Notes: generated from the sequence alone by a model not told the origin. A stretch of 64,000 nt of DNA from Selaginella tamariscina (GCA_003024785.1 PUQB01000253.1:286430-350429), one strand, 5' to 3'. Shown: positions 42,299 to 52,736, counted from the first letter of the stretch. A program made the numbers and translations.

Positions 42299-43130
42299 TG
42301 TTCATAGTTTTTACTAATGACTCGACCCTTTACTTTGGGGTTTGACTGTTTTACCTACTGGATTTATGTGACGAACCCTAGATGTAGAAGAAACAGGCCG
42401 CATAGTGCACTTGGGTATCTAGTGATGGTCCGGCCGGGTGTCGTTAGGTATTTGCAGAAACTCTAGGCGAAGCTAGCACTTCCATTTAGAGAACCCCCCC
42501 GTTTTGACGTTCAGGTTAGGGTTCTTTGCAAATTATAGCTTGTCAAAATAAGGGTTAGGTTTAGGATTAGGTTAGGACAACCATTTTCTCTAAGGGCTGG
42601 CATTTCCGTGCCAGCCCACTTACTCACTTAGGTAAACAGGGGGGGGGGGTCCGTCACATAAATAAGGTAGAGTATATGTAGTGAGGCTTCCTGGGTTCAA
42701 GAGAGAGCTCGTTAACCTCCTACCAGTGCAAGCTAAGCTTGTGTCGTCAAGGTGCAACCCTCCATTGTGCCGCCCAAACTTCCACACGACAGGGGTACAA
42801 CCCACCCTAGGGTTACTTGGTCCGAAAACCTGCCCGCAAGCTCAAAGACATTGCCCGAGTTCACGTTCCGCAGAACTAGTGGTTGAGGCCTTGCTCCGGC
42901 CGCCTCAACCACGCCAAGCTAGGAACAACACCTAAAGCTCGGCTAGTCCGTGTATCCTGATCCACAAGGTGAGTCTTGTTCGTGGGCTTAGTCAGTTAAG
43001 GGTTTGAGTTCCTAAGGCTTGGGTTCCTAATACGGGTTATTTTACTAGATTCCATGGGGTTTCTAAAGAGGGGATTCCAGGGTTGGCACCTGGCAAGCCG
43101 CCTTTGTGGCACCAGGTAAAAACTCTGACA
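42299..43130 (+). repeat. 3' LTR of the chromovirus
   Basis: 832 bp, close to the 5' LTR but lacking two internal blocks. One loss lies between GGGTTAGG direct repeats (36207-36290 in the 5' copy); the other removes about 36565-36630. The G run (42639-42649) before the TATA-like block is kept. Confidence 0.92.
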
Positions 43131-44454
43131 GGGGTAGTCCAGCAGGCTATTTTTAGATGTCGCGAGAAACTCTAAGAGAAGGTAGCACTTACCTTCTAGA
43201 AAATCCACCCCCGATTTTAACGTCTTAGTTAAGATGAGTTTGGCATGTTAATAGGGTTAAGAACACCCCTAGGGTTGACCTAACCCTAGGGTTGCCCTAA
43301 CCCATGCCCTAAAACCCCACCCCCCTTGGTTAGGGTTTAGGGCAGGGGTTAGTGTGCAAACTCATCTCATTAACTAAGGGGTTGGCATTTAGTGCCAGCC
43401 CACTAACACATATAGGAAAAGAGGGGGGGGGGGGGGGGGGGCTCCGTCACATAAATAAGGTAGAGTATATGTAAGAGAGCTCCTGGGTTCATGACTGAGT
43501 TCGTTGCTCTTCTGCCGGTGCAAGCTTTAGCTTGTGTCGTTAAGGTACAACCCTCTGTTGTGTCGCCCTAACTTCCAGATGCCAGGGGTACGTCCCACCT
43601 TCGGGGTAGCTTACCCTTAACGTTGGCGAATCCACGCCTGGGAGGTATTGCTGGGATGCACGTACCAAGAAGTAGAGGTTGAGGCTTGTCTCCAACCTCC
43701 TCCTCCATGTCAAGCTAGGAGCAACACTCACAACTAACCAGGGCACGTTCGTGTCCTTGTCCAACTGTGGTTGTGGGTTCTTGATTGACAAGGGTTTCCT
43801 TACTGGGTCTGAGGGATAATTGAGGGGTTCTAGAGTTGGCATTTAGGAGCCACGTTTGTGGCACTTGGTGCAACTCTCAAATCTAAGGGCTATGGCATGA
43901 TAGCCCACATCGGGAAAGGCAGTGTCACATGGAGATGTGACACTAGGCTAAACGTCACATGGTACAACGCCCGAGGCACGCCCTTTGGGGTTATGTCATA
44001 GGCTTGTTGCCAAGGGGTTGGATACTTTAGCAAACAGACATGCTTGTGCTTGCACTAGGGTGCTAGGTGTGCTTTGACACATTGGCTAGGGGAGTGTTCT
44101 CCTTGGAATTCAAGGGTTGAACAACCTAAGCTTGTTAGCAGGAGCCCTTTCGTGAGGCACTCGCAAGGTCATGTGCTTAGGGTTATCCCAAACCTAACCT
44201 TAGGGAGTTTCATGTCCGCCTACGGCGCACACTCGTGTCCTCACTAAGTACTAACCCTAGGTCTAGAGTATGACTTGGTCACTCAAACCCTTAAGAGTTA
44301 GTCATGGTTCAAGGTACCCCTTGTTGCCCTAAAGGGGTTATACTCCTAGATGAGGGTGATTCCTCAAGAGGTAAGTGACGATGCCTTAGCTCTGTCACGG
44401 GGGTATGTGTGGAACACACGTCTCCTTGATGGGGGTTAGGGCATGAGCCTGTCT

Positions 44455-44615
44455 AGGTCTTCTAGGGCAAGACCCTAAGTCAATTAGGGTTATCCCTCAA
44501 GGGTTTTGGGGGTAGACACTCTAGGGAGACTTAGGCTAAACCCTAAGTCAACTAGGGTTATCCCTCAAGGGTTCTGGGGGCAGACATTCTAGGGAGACTT
44601 AGGCTAACCCTAAGT
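44455..44615 (+). repeat. Tandem duplication of about 77 bp inside the old LTR
   Basis: The unit TAGGGTTATCCCTCAAGGGT ... TCTAGGGAGACTTAGGC occurs twice in a row with few differences. Confidence 0.75.
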
Positions 44616-44771
44616 CTCTTGTCCACTTGGGCATTAGAGTCTAACCCTAGGGGTCGTTGGGGTTGTCTGGGAAACTTAGCGTTGCTCACACAGGGTGATG
44701 ACGCTGAATGGCCACTTGGCAGCCACGTGTTGCCACGTGTTGGCCCTTTGGGTTAAAACTCTGACAATCAC

Positions 44772-45456
44772 GATGTTAATGAGGAACTTTTAAACAAGAT
44801 GAGTAATGAATAGATACTTGAAAGAATATTTATGTTTTTATCTGTGTTCATTTCCGTGTTTCATGTCAAACGTTGTGTTTGCTTGTTGAAGCTATGCCCC
44901 AATTTGCAAGCTTGACTTTGACTCATATTGCTTTGATAGCTTTAGTCAAATCTCACAAGATGTCATGCATAAGATCACTTTTGCTACAGCTCTTAATCAT
45001 TTTTGTGGGACCACAACAACATGTTGTGGTTCATAGCGTGTTTTTGGAGCTATAGATTAGGGTGTAAAAGAATTGTTTACAAGCTCTCAAATACAAGTAT
45101 TGGGAACTTGTTAAAGATCACTTTCAATGGTTCCAAGAGATTTCTTTAAAAAGTTGGAGCAAGTTTGAGTGAGAGTGACCAAGTATCTATTGCACAAAGC
45201 TCTGCAACAACTATCCATAGAAGTATGAGTTGATGATGGATGTGATATAAGGAACCTGCAACACCCTTGAGAAAGCAAAGGATAACACTTTGATAAAAAA
45301 AAACTACGTTCGTAAAATGATAAGAGATAATGAAAAAGTCAAGGTGTTTTACATCAAAAAATTCTAATCAAGAAGAGGCTAATTAGTAAAGGGCCAAGCC
45401 GTTGTCCTATTAAAAAAAAAGCAAGAACTTAAAAGCAAAAGGGTTCAGTTGTTGAT
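44772..45456. other. Spacer between the old LTR and the next element
   Basis: No family recognised. A 60-codon frame at 44873-45055 has ordinary composition but no identifiable motif. Confidence 0.4.
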
Positions 45457-45944
45457 GTCACAACCCGATACAGGATACAGGATACAGGATACAACATACA
45501 GAATTCAGCCTACAGGATATGCGATACAGGATTTCGGCCCGCAGGATATTCCCACAGGATATGCCGCAGGATATTCCCACAGGATATTCCTACAGGATAT
45601 TCCCGCAGGATATTCCTATAGGATAAGGATGACCAATTTTGGCTAGTGACTAGATTAGGCTCATGACCAGATTAGCTTGGAGTTGTGAGCATAAAAGCTC
45701 CGACCTAATTGTTGTACAATCAGTTACTATCAACACCAGTCATTCTACGATTCTTGTTCCTTGTTCTTGTCTTGTTGTCTTGCTCCTTTGCCTCCTGCTC
45801 CTGTCTTGCTCCGATCCGATCCTGTCTCCTGTCTATCTGCGTCCTGTCTTTCCTGTTCCTAGTTCCTGTCTGTCTTCCTGTTCCTGAGTCAAGCCTTCTC
45901 TCTGGAATCCTACTGCTTCCTGGTTCCTGGATCGTGGCTTGACA
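45457..45944 (+). repeat. 5' LTR of the self-primed Ty3 element, with CAGGATA minisatellite
   Basis: Starts TGTCACAACC and ends GGCTTGACA. The first 170 bp (about 45466-45630) are a loose array of ACAGGATA/CAGGATATTCC units. A TATA-like ATAAAAG sits at 45691. The downstream half is C/T-rich with repeated CCTGTTCCTG-like blocks. Confidence 0.8.
45691..45733 (+). promoter_or_regulatory. TATA-like box and predicted RNA 5' end (R start)
   Basis: ATAAAAG at 45691 lies 31 bp before AGTTACTATCAA (45722-45733), the usual TATA-to-start distance. The latter 12 nt are the perfect complement of the primer-binding site. The transcript start itself is inferred. Confidence 0.65.
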
Positions 45945-45946
45945 GT

Positions 45947-45958
45947 TTGATAGTAACT
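45947..45958 (+). other. Primer-binding site complementary to the element's own RNA 5' end
   Basis: TTGATAGTAACT starts two bases after the LTR end and is the exact reverse complement of 45722-45733. It has no TGG start, so it does not fit a tRNA 3' CCA end. Tf1 and several sushi-type elements prime this way. Confidence 0.75.
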
Positions 45959-46044
45959 CCTTTCATAGCTCTTCGTTTCCCAGCTACTTTTTTTTTCCTT
46001 GATTCTTTTCCTTCGTTTTTCTCCTTTCTTTCTTTCATAAGATC

Positions 46045-46990
46045 ATGGCTGATTTTGAGCACTTTCAACGCGAGCACCAAATGTTGCTTCATGAGCTGGC
46101 CACTTTGCGCCAAGTGGTCACCGATCTGCAAGGCTCCACCCATGCGGCACATGCAGCTGCTGATGCATCCTCCAAGGCTGCTGCGCAGGCTCTCTCTCAG
46201 GCATCGGTGGTTCCTTCTTCATCGAACTTTTCTCCGGAGCCGAAGATCAGCATGCCAGAAAGTTCAGTGGCAACCGTGCCGATTTCCAAGGTTTCCTGAA
46301 TCAGATCCGGCTCTTGATCCGCATGCAACCACGCCGCTACTCGACGGATGCACAAAAGGTTGGCCTTTTGGCATCCTTACTAAGTGGATCTCCACGAGCT
46401 TGGGTTGCTCCCTTGCTGGAGCGTGACGACCCATTGATGGAAGACTTTGAAGGTTTCGTGGCTGCCTTTGAAGCCTGCTTTGGAGATCCTGATAAGTACC
46501 GTTCTGCATGCACAAAGTTACGGAGGCTCACACAAGGATCCAGACCAGCTTCCGTTTATGCATCCGAATTCCAGCAATTGTGCACGAACATTCCATGGGA
46601 CGAGACTGCATTGATCGAACACTTTCCGTTTTGGGCTGAGGGATGACGTGAAGGACCTTCTCCTTACGTTACCGGATGCTCAAACGTTAGCGGAGATCAT
46701 GCAACAGGCCGTTCGCTGCGACAACCGTTTGTTCGAGCGCCGTCAGGAAAAATTCCGTCAGCAGTTCCTGCCAGCCAATCCTGTAGCCGTAGCACATGTT
46801 CCTACGACACCTTCTGGAGCAGTTCCTATGGAGGTTAACAAATCCAAGCGTGGCCCACTTTCAACTGCTGAGAAGCAACGTCGACGGGGTGAGAACCTAT
46901 GCTTGTATTGTGGTGCAGCAGGACACAAGGTGGCGGAATGTCCTAATAAAGCCAGAAGTTCAAGACGCGTGAAGCCGAAGCTGAAGTTCA
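46045..46990 (+). pseudogene. Gag of the self-primed Ty3 element, with zinc knuckle
   Basis: Starts MADFEHFQREHQMLLHELAT, then (after a shift near 46255) FSGNRADFQGFLNQIRLLIR, DAQKVGLLASLLSGSPRAWV, FEACFGDPDKYRSACTKLRR and, after a second shift near 46635, DVKDLLLTLPDAQTLAEIMQ. It ends with the knuckle CLYCGAAGHKVAEC (46900-46945). The capsid block resembles sushi-class Gag, the lineage that gave mammalian PEG10/RTL genes. It has two or more single-base breaks. Confidence 0.85.
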
Positions 46991-47084
46991 GTCGGAAAAC
47001 TTCAATGTCCACTTCGTCTAGGAGCCGCGAAGTTGGACGTAGGTGCAGGCTCCATTGGTGCTGCTCATACCATTCCATCACTCA

Positions 47085-47460
47085 AGTTTCCTGTACACAT
47101 TCGCCTCAATAATCGAGAGCTCAAGGAGTTTGCCCTGTTAGACACTGGTGCAAATGCATGTTTCATGGATGACACTTTTGCAGCTCAGCATGGCATTCCG
47201 GTGGTGAAGTTGAAGCGTGCATTCCTGTAGAGGTGGCCGATGGTCGTTTGATTGCTTCTGGCGCAGTTACCCACGCTACCACACCTCTCTCTTGCAGTCA
47301 TGGTGCATTCAACTGTTCGATTTCCTTCAACTTGATCAAGACTCGGTCGACTCCCATCATTTTTGGCATGCCATGGTTCGTTGTTGCAAATCCGCAGATC
47401 GACTGGAGGTCTAGGACGCTCACGTTTTCCTCTCCACAGCCAGGATCAATCCTGTACCTT
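47085..47460 (+). pseudogene. Aspartic protease of the self-primed Ty3 element
   Basis: LKEFALLDTGANACFMDDTF holds the catalytic DTG (47141-47149). After a shift near 47229 the fold continues with VADGRLIASGAVTH, PIIFGMPWFVVANPQIDWRS and TLTFSSP. Confidence 0.85.
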
Positions 47461-48054
47461 CCTGCGTGCAGGATACATCCTTGGTGTCTGAGGCAGTACA
47501 AGCTACAGGATTGACCGTGCCTGTTCCTGTACCAGTGTTGAAGACTCTCCTCGACAGGATTCACCTCATGTCAGTTCCTCAGCACATCCGCAGGCTCTCC
47601 ACTCCTGTAAGTTTGCGGATTCCTGTACAGGGTTCTTCCAATCCTGTATCAGTGTCGAAGGTTCCTCCTCAACAGGATCCACCTCCTGTTGGTTCGTCAG
47701 CACACTCACAGGCTCTCCTCACTCCTGTGCAATCCACGGACTTCTGTACAGGATTCTTCCAATCCTGTACACTCGTCAACATCCACATCTGTTTTCTCCC
47801 AATCCTGCCTCTTTTGTTACTCTGCTTCTATTCCACCCCCCAAGATCCTTCCTCTTTTTCATCACAGCTCCCTCCTTCTCCTCTCCGAGTTCTTACCACT
47901 ACCATGCATGAACTTACCACTGATCCTGCTCCTTTCCACCTTTTTGCCTTTCAAGTAACTCCTACGTCCTCTTCTACCTTTCCTGTGTCTGACTCTCCTG
48001 TTTTTCAATCTCCTTCCTACTCTCCTCTCCTCCTTCTCTACCATCCAAGTACCA

Positions 48055-49196
48055 CGACTTTAAGGACGTTTTTGACAAGCACAAGGCTACAGTTCTTCCT
48101 GTTCACAGGTCCTACGACTGTCCTATTGATCTTGCAGAAGGAAAGACCCACCGTTCGGACCGATTTACGCATTGTCACCCACAGAGTTGGAGGTTCTTCG
48201 CCAATACATCGAGGACAACTTGGCATCCGGCTTCATTCGTCACTCAAAGTCCCCTGCAGGAGCGCCTATCTTCTTTGTCAAGAAGAAGGATGGGAGCTTA
48301 CGTTTGGTTGTGGACTACAGGGGTTTGAATCAAGCTACCATTCGGAATCGGTACCCGTTGCCATTGATCCCGGAACTTCTCGATCGGCTGCGAGGAGCAA
48401 AGGTGTTCACGAAGATCGACTTACGAGGGGCCTACAACCTTGTACGGATTCGTCCCGGCGATGAGTGGAAGACTGCCTTTCGTACAAGGTATGGACACTT
48501 CGAGTACACGGTGATGCCTTTCGGCCTTACCAATGCCCCAGCCGTGTTCCAACACATGGTGAACGACATCTTTCGTGACTTCTTGGACCAGTTTGTGGTG
48601 ATCTACCTCGACGACATTTTGATTTTCTCCACCAGGCGGCACATGACAAGCATGTACGATTGGTTCTACAGCGGCTTCGAGCATGGCTGTATGCGAAGTT
48701 GGAGAAGTGTTTTTTCGATAGGGATTCTGTGGAGTTCTTGGGCTACATCGTCTCTCCTGCTGGCGTTTCCATGGACATGCACAAGGTGAAGACCATCGTG
48801 GAGTGGGAGAGGCCCAAGTCTGTACGAGATGTACAATGTTTCCTTGGCTTTGCAAACTTCTACAGGCGGTTCATACAGGACTTCTCCAAGCGTGTACTTC
48901 CACTCACGGAACTCACCAAGCGCACAGAGGTTTTCTCTTGGTCCGACAAGGCGGAACATGCATTCACAACACTCAAGGACACCTTCACGACAGCTCCGAT
49001 TTTAGCACATCCTGATCCTTCTCGTCCTTTCTTCGTTGAAGCAGATGCCTCGGATTTTGCAGTAGGATCCGTCCTATCAAGTTGGAGAAGACAAGTTGCT
49101 TCATCCTGTAGCTTTTCACTCTCGTAAGTTCCTTTCGACGGAGATCAATTTTTTTCTTGTTCTTGATTCTTATTTATTAATCAAGTCTCAACTGTC
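48055..49196 (+). pseudogene. RT and partial RNase H of the self-primed Ty3 element
   Basis: After a Ser/Pro-rich linker, the RT runs [80 protein letters not shown] and [13 protein letters not shown] with the catalytic YLDD at 48604-48615. The tether and RNase H follow in shifted frames: CFLGFANFYRRFIQDFSKRV and FFVEADASDFAVGSVLSS. RNase H stops near 49190 where the inverted LTR begins. Confidence 0.88.
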
Positions 49197-49504
49197 AAGC
49201 CACGATCCAGGAAACAGGAAGTGAGCAGGATTCCAAGAGTAGGAAGGCTTGACTCAGGAGCAGGATAGGAAACAAGACATGAACTAGGAACTCAGGAGCA
49301 AGACAAGACGCAGGACAGGATCCAGGAGTAGGACAGGAACAGGACTGGATCTAGGAACGAGACAAGAGCAGGAGGCAAAGGAGCAAGACAAGAACAAGAA
49401 TGATCGTAGAAAGACTGGTGTTGATTGTAACTGATTGTACAACAATTAGGTCGGAGCTTTTATGCTCACAACTCCAAGCTAATTTAGTCATGAGCTAATC
49501 TAGT
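49197..49504 (-). repeat. Inverted partial LTR of the self-primed Ty3 family
   Basis: Its reverse complement matches 45640-45944 closely (TTGGAGTTGTGAGCATAAAAG, AATTGTTGTACAATCAGTTA, GGATCGTGGCTTGACA). It lacks the CAGGATA array because a later element inserted at 49505. It faces the upstream LTR, giving arms of about 300 bp separated by 3.2 kb. Confidence 0.85.
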
Positions 49505-50103
49505 TGTTAAAGGTAAAATATTAGGAGCATAGGACATCCTACTGAGAGAGAATAAGGGTAGGAAGGTCGTAGTAAGTATGGAAGGAAAGGCTTTGAGAAG
49601 AGGAAAATCCTTACCGAGAGGAAAAGTGAAAGGAAAAGGAAAAGGAAATCTCGTAAAGGAAAAGGATGACGTGGCGAGAGGAAGGGTAGTTAAGAGTAGT
49701 TAGGGCAAAGGAGAAGGGTCTCCAGAAGGGTCTCAAAGGAAGTTCTAACAGGAGAAGGGTCTCCATTTGAAGTTTTAGCAGGAGATAAAGGTTCTCTACA
49801 CTTTGTCTTTTGTATTCATGTTAGTAATGAAAGGTGCATATTAGAGAATCTTGTGTGTGTGTATGTTACTCTCAATGAATGGATCTAACAAGGCAATAGC
49901 CAAAATCCGTTCTTGCCCTTGACTTTGGAGACCAGTCATAGTGGCACTGGGAGAAGTCTGATATATATATACAGATATATTGAGAGTTGAGAAAGGAAAG
50001 GGTGTAGCCTTTCCTGTACGTTGTATGAAAGGTTTCCTGTCTGCGTGAAGGAAACAGGTTAAATAGGAAAAGGTGAGGCAGAGAGCCCTTTTCCTGTTTA
50101 ACA
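49505..50103 (+). repeat. 5' LTR of the Gag-protease element
   Basis: 599 bp. It contains one copy of the purine-rich unit that is amplified in the 3' LTR. Confidence 0.9.
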
Positions 50104-50124
50104 ATTGGCGACCACGGAGGGATT
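50104..50124 (+). other. Primer-binding site, probably arginine tRNA
   Basis: TGGCGACCACGGAGGGA follows the LTR by a couple of bases. The TGG fits a tRNA CCA tail. From memory it is closest to a plant arginine tRNA acceptor, with mismatches. Confidence 0.55.
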
Positions 50125-50235
50125 TCGCCATTGCAGTGTTAGCATTCATTGAGAAAAGAGGCTAAAAAGATAGAAATCTCATTCTGAAAAAGGCTCGGAA
50201 GGTGTAGAGCCAGATGTGTAAAGGAGAAGGAATGA

Positions 50236-51508
50236 ATGGAACCGTGGAGGAACCATCGTCCTGATCCAGCCTTAGCTGATCAGAGGAACCAAAGGCAGGC
50301 CAATAGAGTGGCTGCCCAACAGCAACCTGAAACTGACGAAAATAGACGTCAAAATATCCTTGGCAAGATAGTAGAGGATATTGCAGAAACAATACAGAAA
50401 TCTGAGGCTGATCCAGAGAATTGGAGGCAGTATCAAACAGCTGGTTTAGAGGAAACAGTGAGAGGAGGAGTGCCTGTTCATATACCGAGATTGCAAGGAG
50501 AAGGATCTCCTGAGAACTCCCGAAGAGGAAGGGAGGAAGGTGTAAGAGGAAATACACCAGCAAAGGGTTATTACAAATATGGCACTTTTCCCGGGAATGT
50601 TTGGGGGTACGGTGATGTATCCCACATTCTCTGCAGGAAAGAAGGAAAATCCGAAAAGGCACTTACAACAGTTTGAAGAGGTAGTAAAACTGTATAAGGT
50701 GACGGATGCAGAAAGGCTGCTTATATTTCCACATACATTGAAAGGAAATGCCTCTGACTGGTATTATGATTTAGAAAAGGAAGTCAGAGAGAATTATCAG
50801 AAGGTTACTGATGCATTTAAGGAATATTTCAGAAAGGAGGAATTGCCGGAGGAACATTTAGAGAAGTTAAGGACTATCCTTCAAGGCAAAACAGAAAAGA
50901 TAGATGAATATACACACCGTTTTAAGAAACATGAGAAAAAGTGTAAGGCATATGTGAAGATGGATGCCTTATTGCAATGGTATAAGCAAGGGTTGCTAAA
51001 ACCATATAGAGATCTAGCACTTACTATCAATGAAAAGGATAGAGAGGATCTCATTAATCAATTAAAAATATATGAGAAGAAGAGAAGGCAGATAGAAAAG
51101 ATTGCAGAAGGAAAGCTGAAAGTATATGGAAGAAAGGAAGAATCCTCTGATGAAGAGGAAGAGGAAGCTGATGTAGTAAAAGTTCGAAAATATCCTATAG
51201 ATGAGAAAGCATTGGCTCAAATGATGAAAACTTTAAAAGGAATGACAGTTAAAGAGGAGTTAAAGGAAAAAGTATGGTGTACTAAATGTAACAATCCTGG
51301 TCATACGGTAGAGGAATGTAGACTGCAATTGCCTACATGCCAGATATGCGGAAAGGAAGGACATGTGGCTAGGAACTGTAAACATTTCCTAAATCAGAAT
51401 GTGGCTAGTATAGAGAGAGAAAGGAGAATGGATGAACGTCCACCTCCTAGAAGGTTCCCACCTAATAGGAACCGTGGGAATGATAGGAATGATAATGTTT
51501 CCTTATGA
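50236..51508 (+). pseudogene. Gag of the non-autonomous element
   Basis: The N-terminal frame 50236-50676 (MEPWRNHRPDPALADQRNQR) passes by a one-base break near 50600 into 50579-51508. That frame carries the capsid block KENPKRHLQQFEEVVKLYKV, LIFPHTLKGNASDWYYDLEK and LRTILQGKTEKIDEYTHRFK, then an acidic stretch and two zinc knuckles, CTKCNNPGHTVEEC (about 51278) and CQICGKEGHVARNC (about 51339). It is lysine-rich, AT-rich in codon use and the best preserved protein of the element. Confidence 0.82.
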
Positions 51509-51646
51509 GAACAGGAACAATATATATGGCAGAAGGAATGAAGTTCCTTATCAGAATAGGAACAGTGGATATTATGACCGAAGGAATGATAATCCTTACG
51601 AAATTAGAGAGGAAATTATTATGCAGGAAGAAATGGTCCATATAAG

Positions 51647-52434
51647 GTGTGGCAGAATGATAGACCTTATCCTGAAAGAAATGATAGGCAATATAGAGGA
51701 GAGGAAAGACCATATCAAGGTCAAAGAGGCAGAAATGATTCCTATAAACAAGGAAATGATAAACAAGGATTGCAGGGTAGGAATTTTCCTTCCCAGGTTT
51801 GTTATACATGTGGTGAAACAGGACATATTTCTAGGGAATGTCCTAGGCGGAAGGTACAACCTCCTACTTCCACCAAAACGACTAATGTGCAGCCTACAAC
51901 ACGGCTTATTCAAATAGAGGAGGAAAAGATGAGTATCCACCCGTGGTAAGGGCAGTTATAGCTCTTCAAGAGAAGAAGAAGGAATCCTCTTGTTATGGAG
52001 AAGGTGAGGTAGTTACTACTCCTAACAAGAAGGAGAGCTTGTTACAGGAAAATGTAAGCAAGCAGGAGCAGGATTCTGACCAGAAAGGTCAGACTGATAA
52101 CGAATCAGAAGGTACAGATAAAGGTGATATAGATAAAGGTGAACAAAGTTTTTCATTATTACCATTACATGATAAAACAATGGACTCCATGTATCACCAA
52201 GCTATAAATCAGGAGATAAAGATTACGCTTGGACAGTTGATAAAGGTAGCTCCTTACATAAGAAACCAGATATTAAATGCATTAAGTTTAGTTCAGCAAA
52301 CATCACCTTCACGTGAAGGATATACAGTTTGTAAAATGGATAAGGAAGTACTGTATGAAGGTGATTATGATGGACATGTTCCTTGCATCACAGTATATGT
52401 GGGAAGGAATAAGTTAAAGAAGAGTATTAATTAG
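51647..52434 (+). pseudogene. Gag C-terminal part with third zinc knuckle
   Basis: An Arg/Tyr/Asn-rich stretch (RPYPERNDRQYRGEERPYQG) leads to a knuckle CYTCGETGHISRECPRRK (about 51799-51850). After a one-base break the frame 51943-52434 gives SLLPLHDKTMDSMYHQAINQ and ITLGQLIKVAPYIRNQILNA. This is the linker before the protease. Three knuckles in one Gag is more than usual. Confidence 0.65.
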
Positions 52435-52600
52435 ATGGAGGTTCAGGTGTGAATTTTATTGAAGAAGGTGAATGTAAAAGGATGGGTTTAGGACCAATCC
52501 AACCTGCTCCATTTAACCTTAAAATGGCTGATCAACGAGTGTAAGGTCTCTAACATAATGAGAGGAGTCACTATCACAGTAAAAGGATTGAATATAGGAT
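52400..52600 (+). pseudogene. Retropepsin-like protease with DGGS in place of DTG/DSG
   Basis: LDGGSGVNFIEE at about 52431-52466 is followed by GLGPIQPAPFNLKMADQ and, after a break, GVTITVKGLNIG. The spacing to the flap-like MADQ matches Ty3 proteases, but the catalytic triplet reads Asp-Gly-Gly-Ser. Stop codons flank the motif in this frame, so it is broken as written. Confidence 0.6.
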
Positions 52601-52736
52601 ATCCTTGCTTGTCCTACAAAAAGAAGAAAAAATACTGTTTATACTATGTTCTTAGCCAACTATGGATTAAGTCTGATAAGGTTATTCAGAATGGAAGAAC
52701 AGGAAAGATGATGGTAGAAGAAGGAGAAGGAAAACA

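Larger units (their letters stand above)
35969..43130 (+). mobile_element. Nearly complete Ty3/Gypsy chromovirus
   Basis: LTRs at 35969-36941 and 42299-43130 both start TG and end CTCTGACA. Between them lie, in order, a primer-binding site, Gag with zinc knuckle, protease, reverse transcriptase, RNase H, integrase and a C-terminal chromodomain, then a polypurine tract. That order and the chromodomain define a Ty3 chromovirus. The flanks AGGGT (35964-35968) and GGGGT (43131-43135) are a probable 5-bp duplication with one change. The two LTRs differ mainly by two deletions of about 75 bp in the 3' copy, so insertion is fairly recent. The coding region carries several frame breaks and is not open as written. 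Confidence 0.92.
35842..44766 (+). mobile_element. Old solo LTR (family A) split by a younger chromovirus
   Basis: The old LTR consists of 35842-35968 plus 43131-44766, about 1.76 kb when the insertion is ignored. It starts TGTCATAG, ends CTCTGACA and is flanked on both sides by a perfect ATCAC duplication (35837-35841 and 44767-44771), so it integrated as a retroelement and is now a solo LTR. Part B resumes with LTR-like sequence (GCGAGAAACTCTAAG, a long G run, CACATAAATAAGG) in the order seen in the younger element's own LTRs. No internal coding region of the old element remains. Confidence 0.85.
45457..49196 (+). mobile_element. Truncated Ty3 element, Tf1/sushi/Tcn1-like, self-primed type
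   Basis: An LTR (45457-45944) is followed by Gag, protease, RT and the start of RNase H, all frame-broken. Coding similarity stops at about 49190 inside RNase H, with no integrase, polypurine tract or direct 3' LTR. The Gag wording (FSGNRADFQGFLNQIRLLI) and RT ([11 protein letters not shown]-like [20 protein letters not shown]) recall the sushi/Tf1/Tcn1 side of Ty3 elements. The primer-binding site is complementary to the LTR itself, not to a tRNA. An inverted copy of the LTR follows directly at 49197. Confidence 0.85.
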
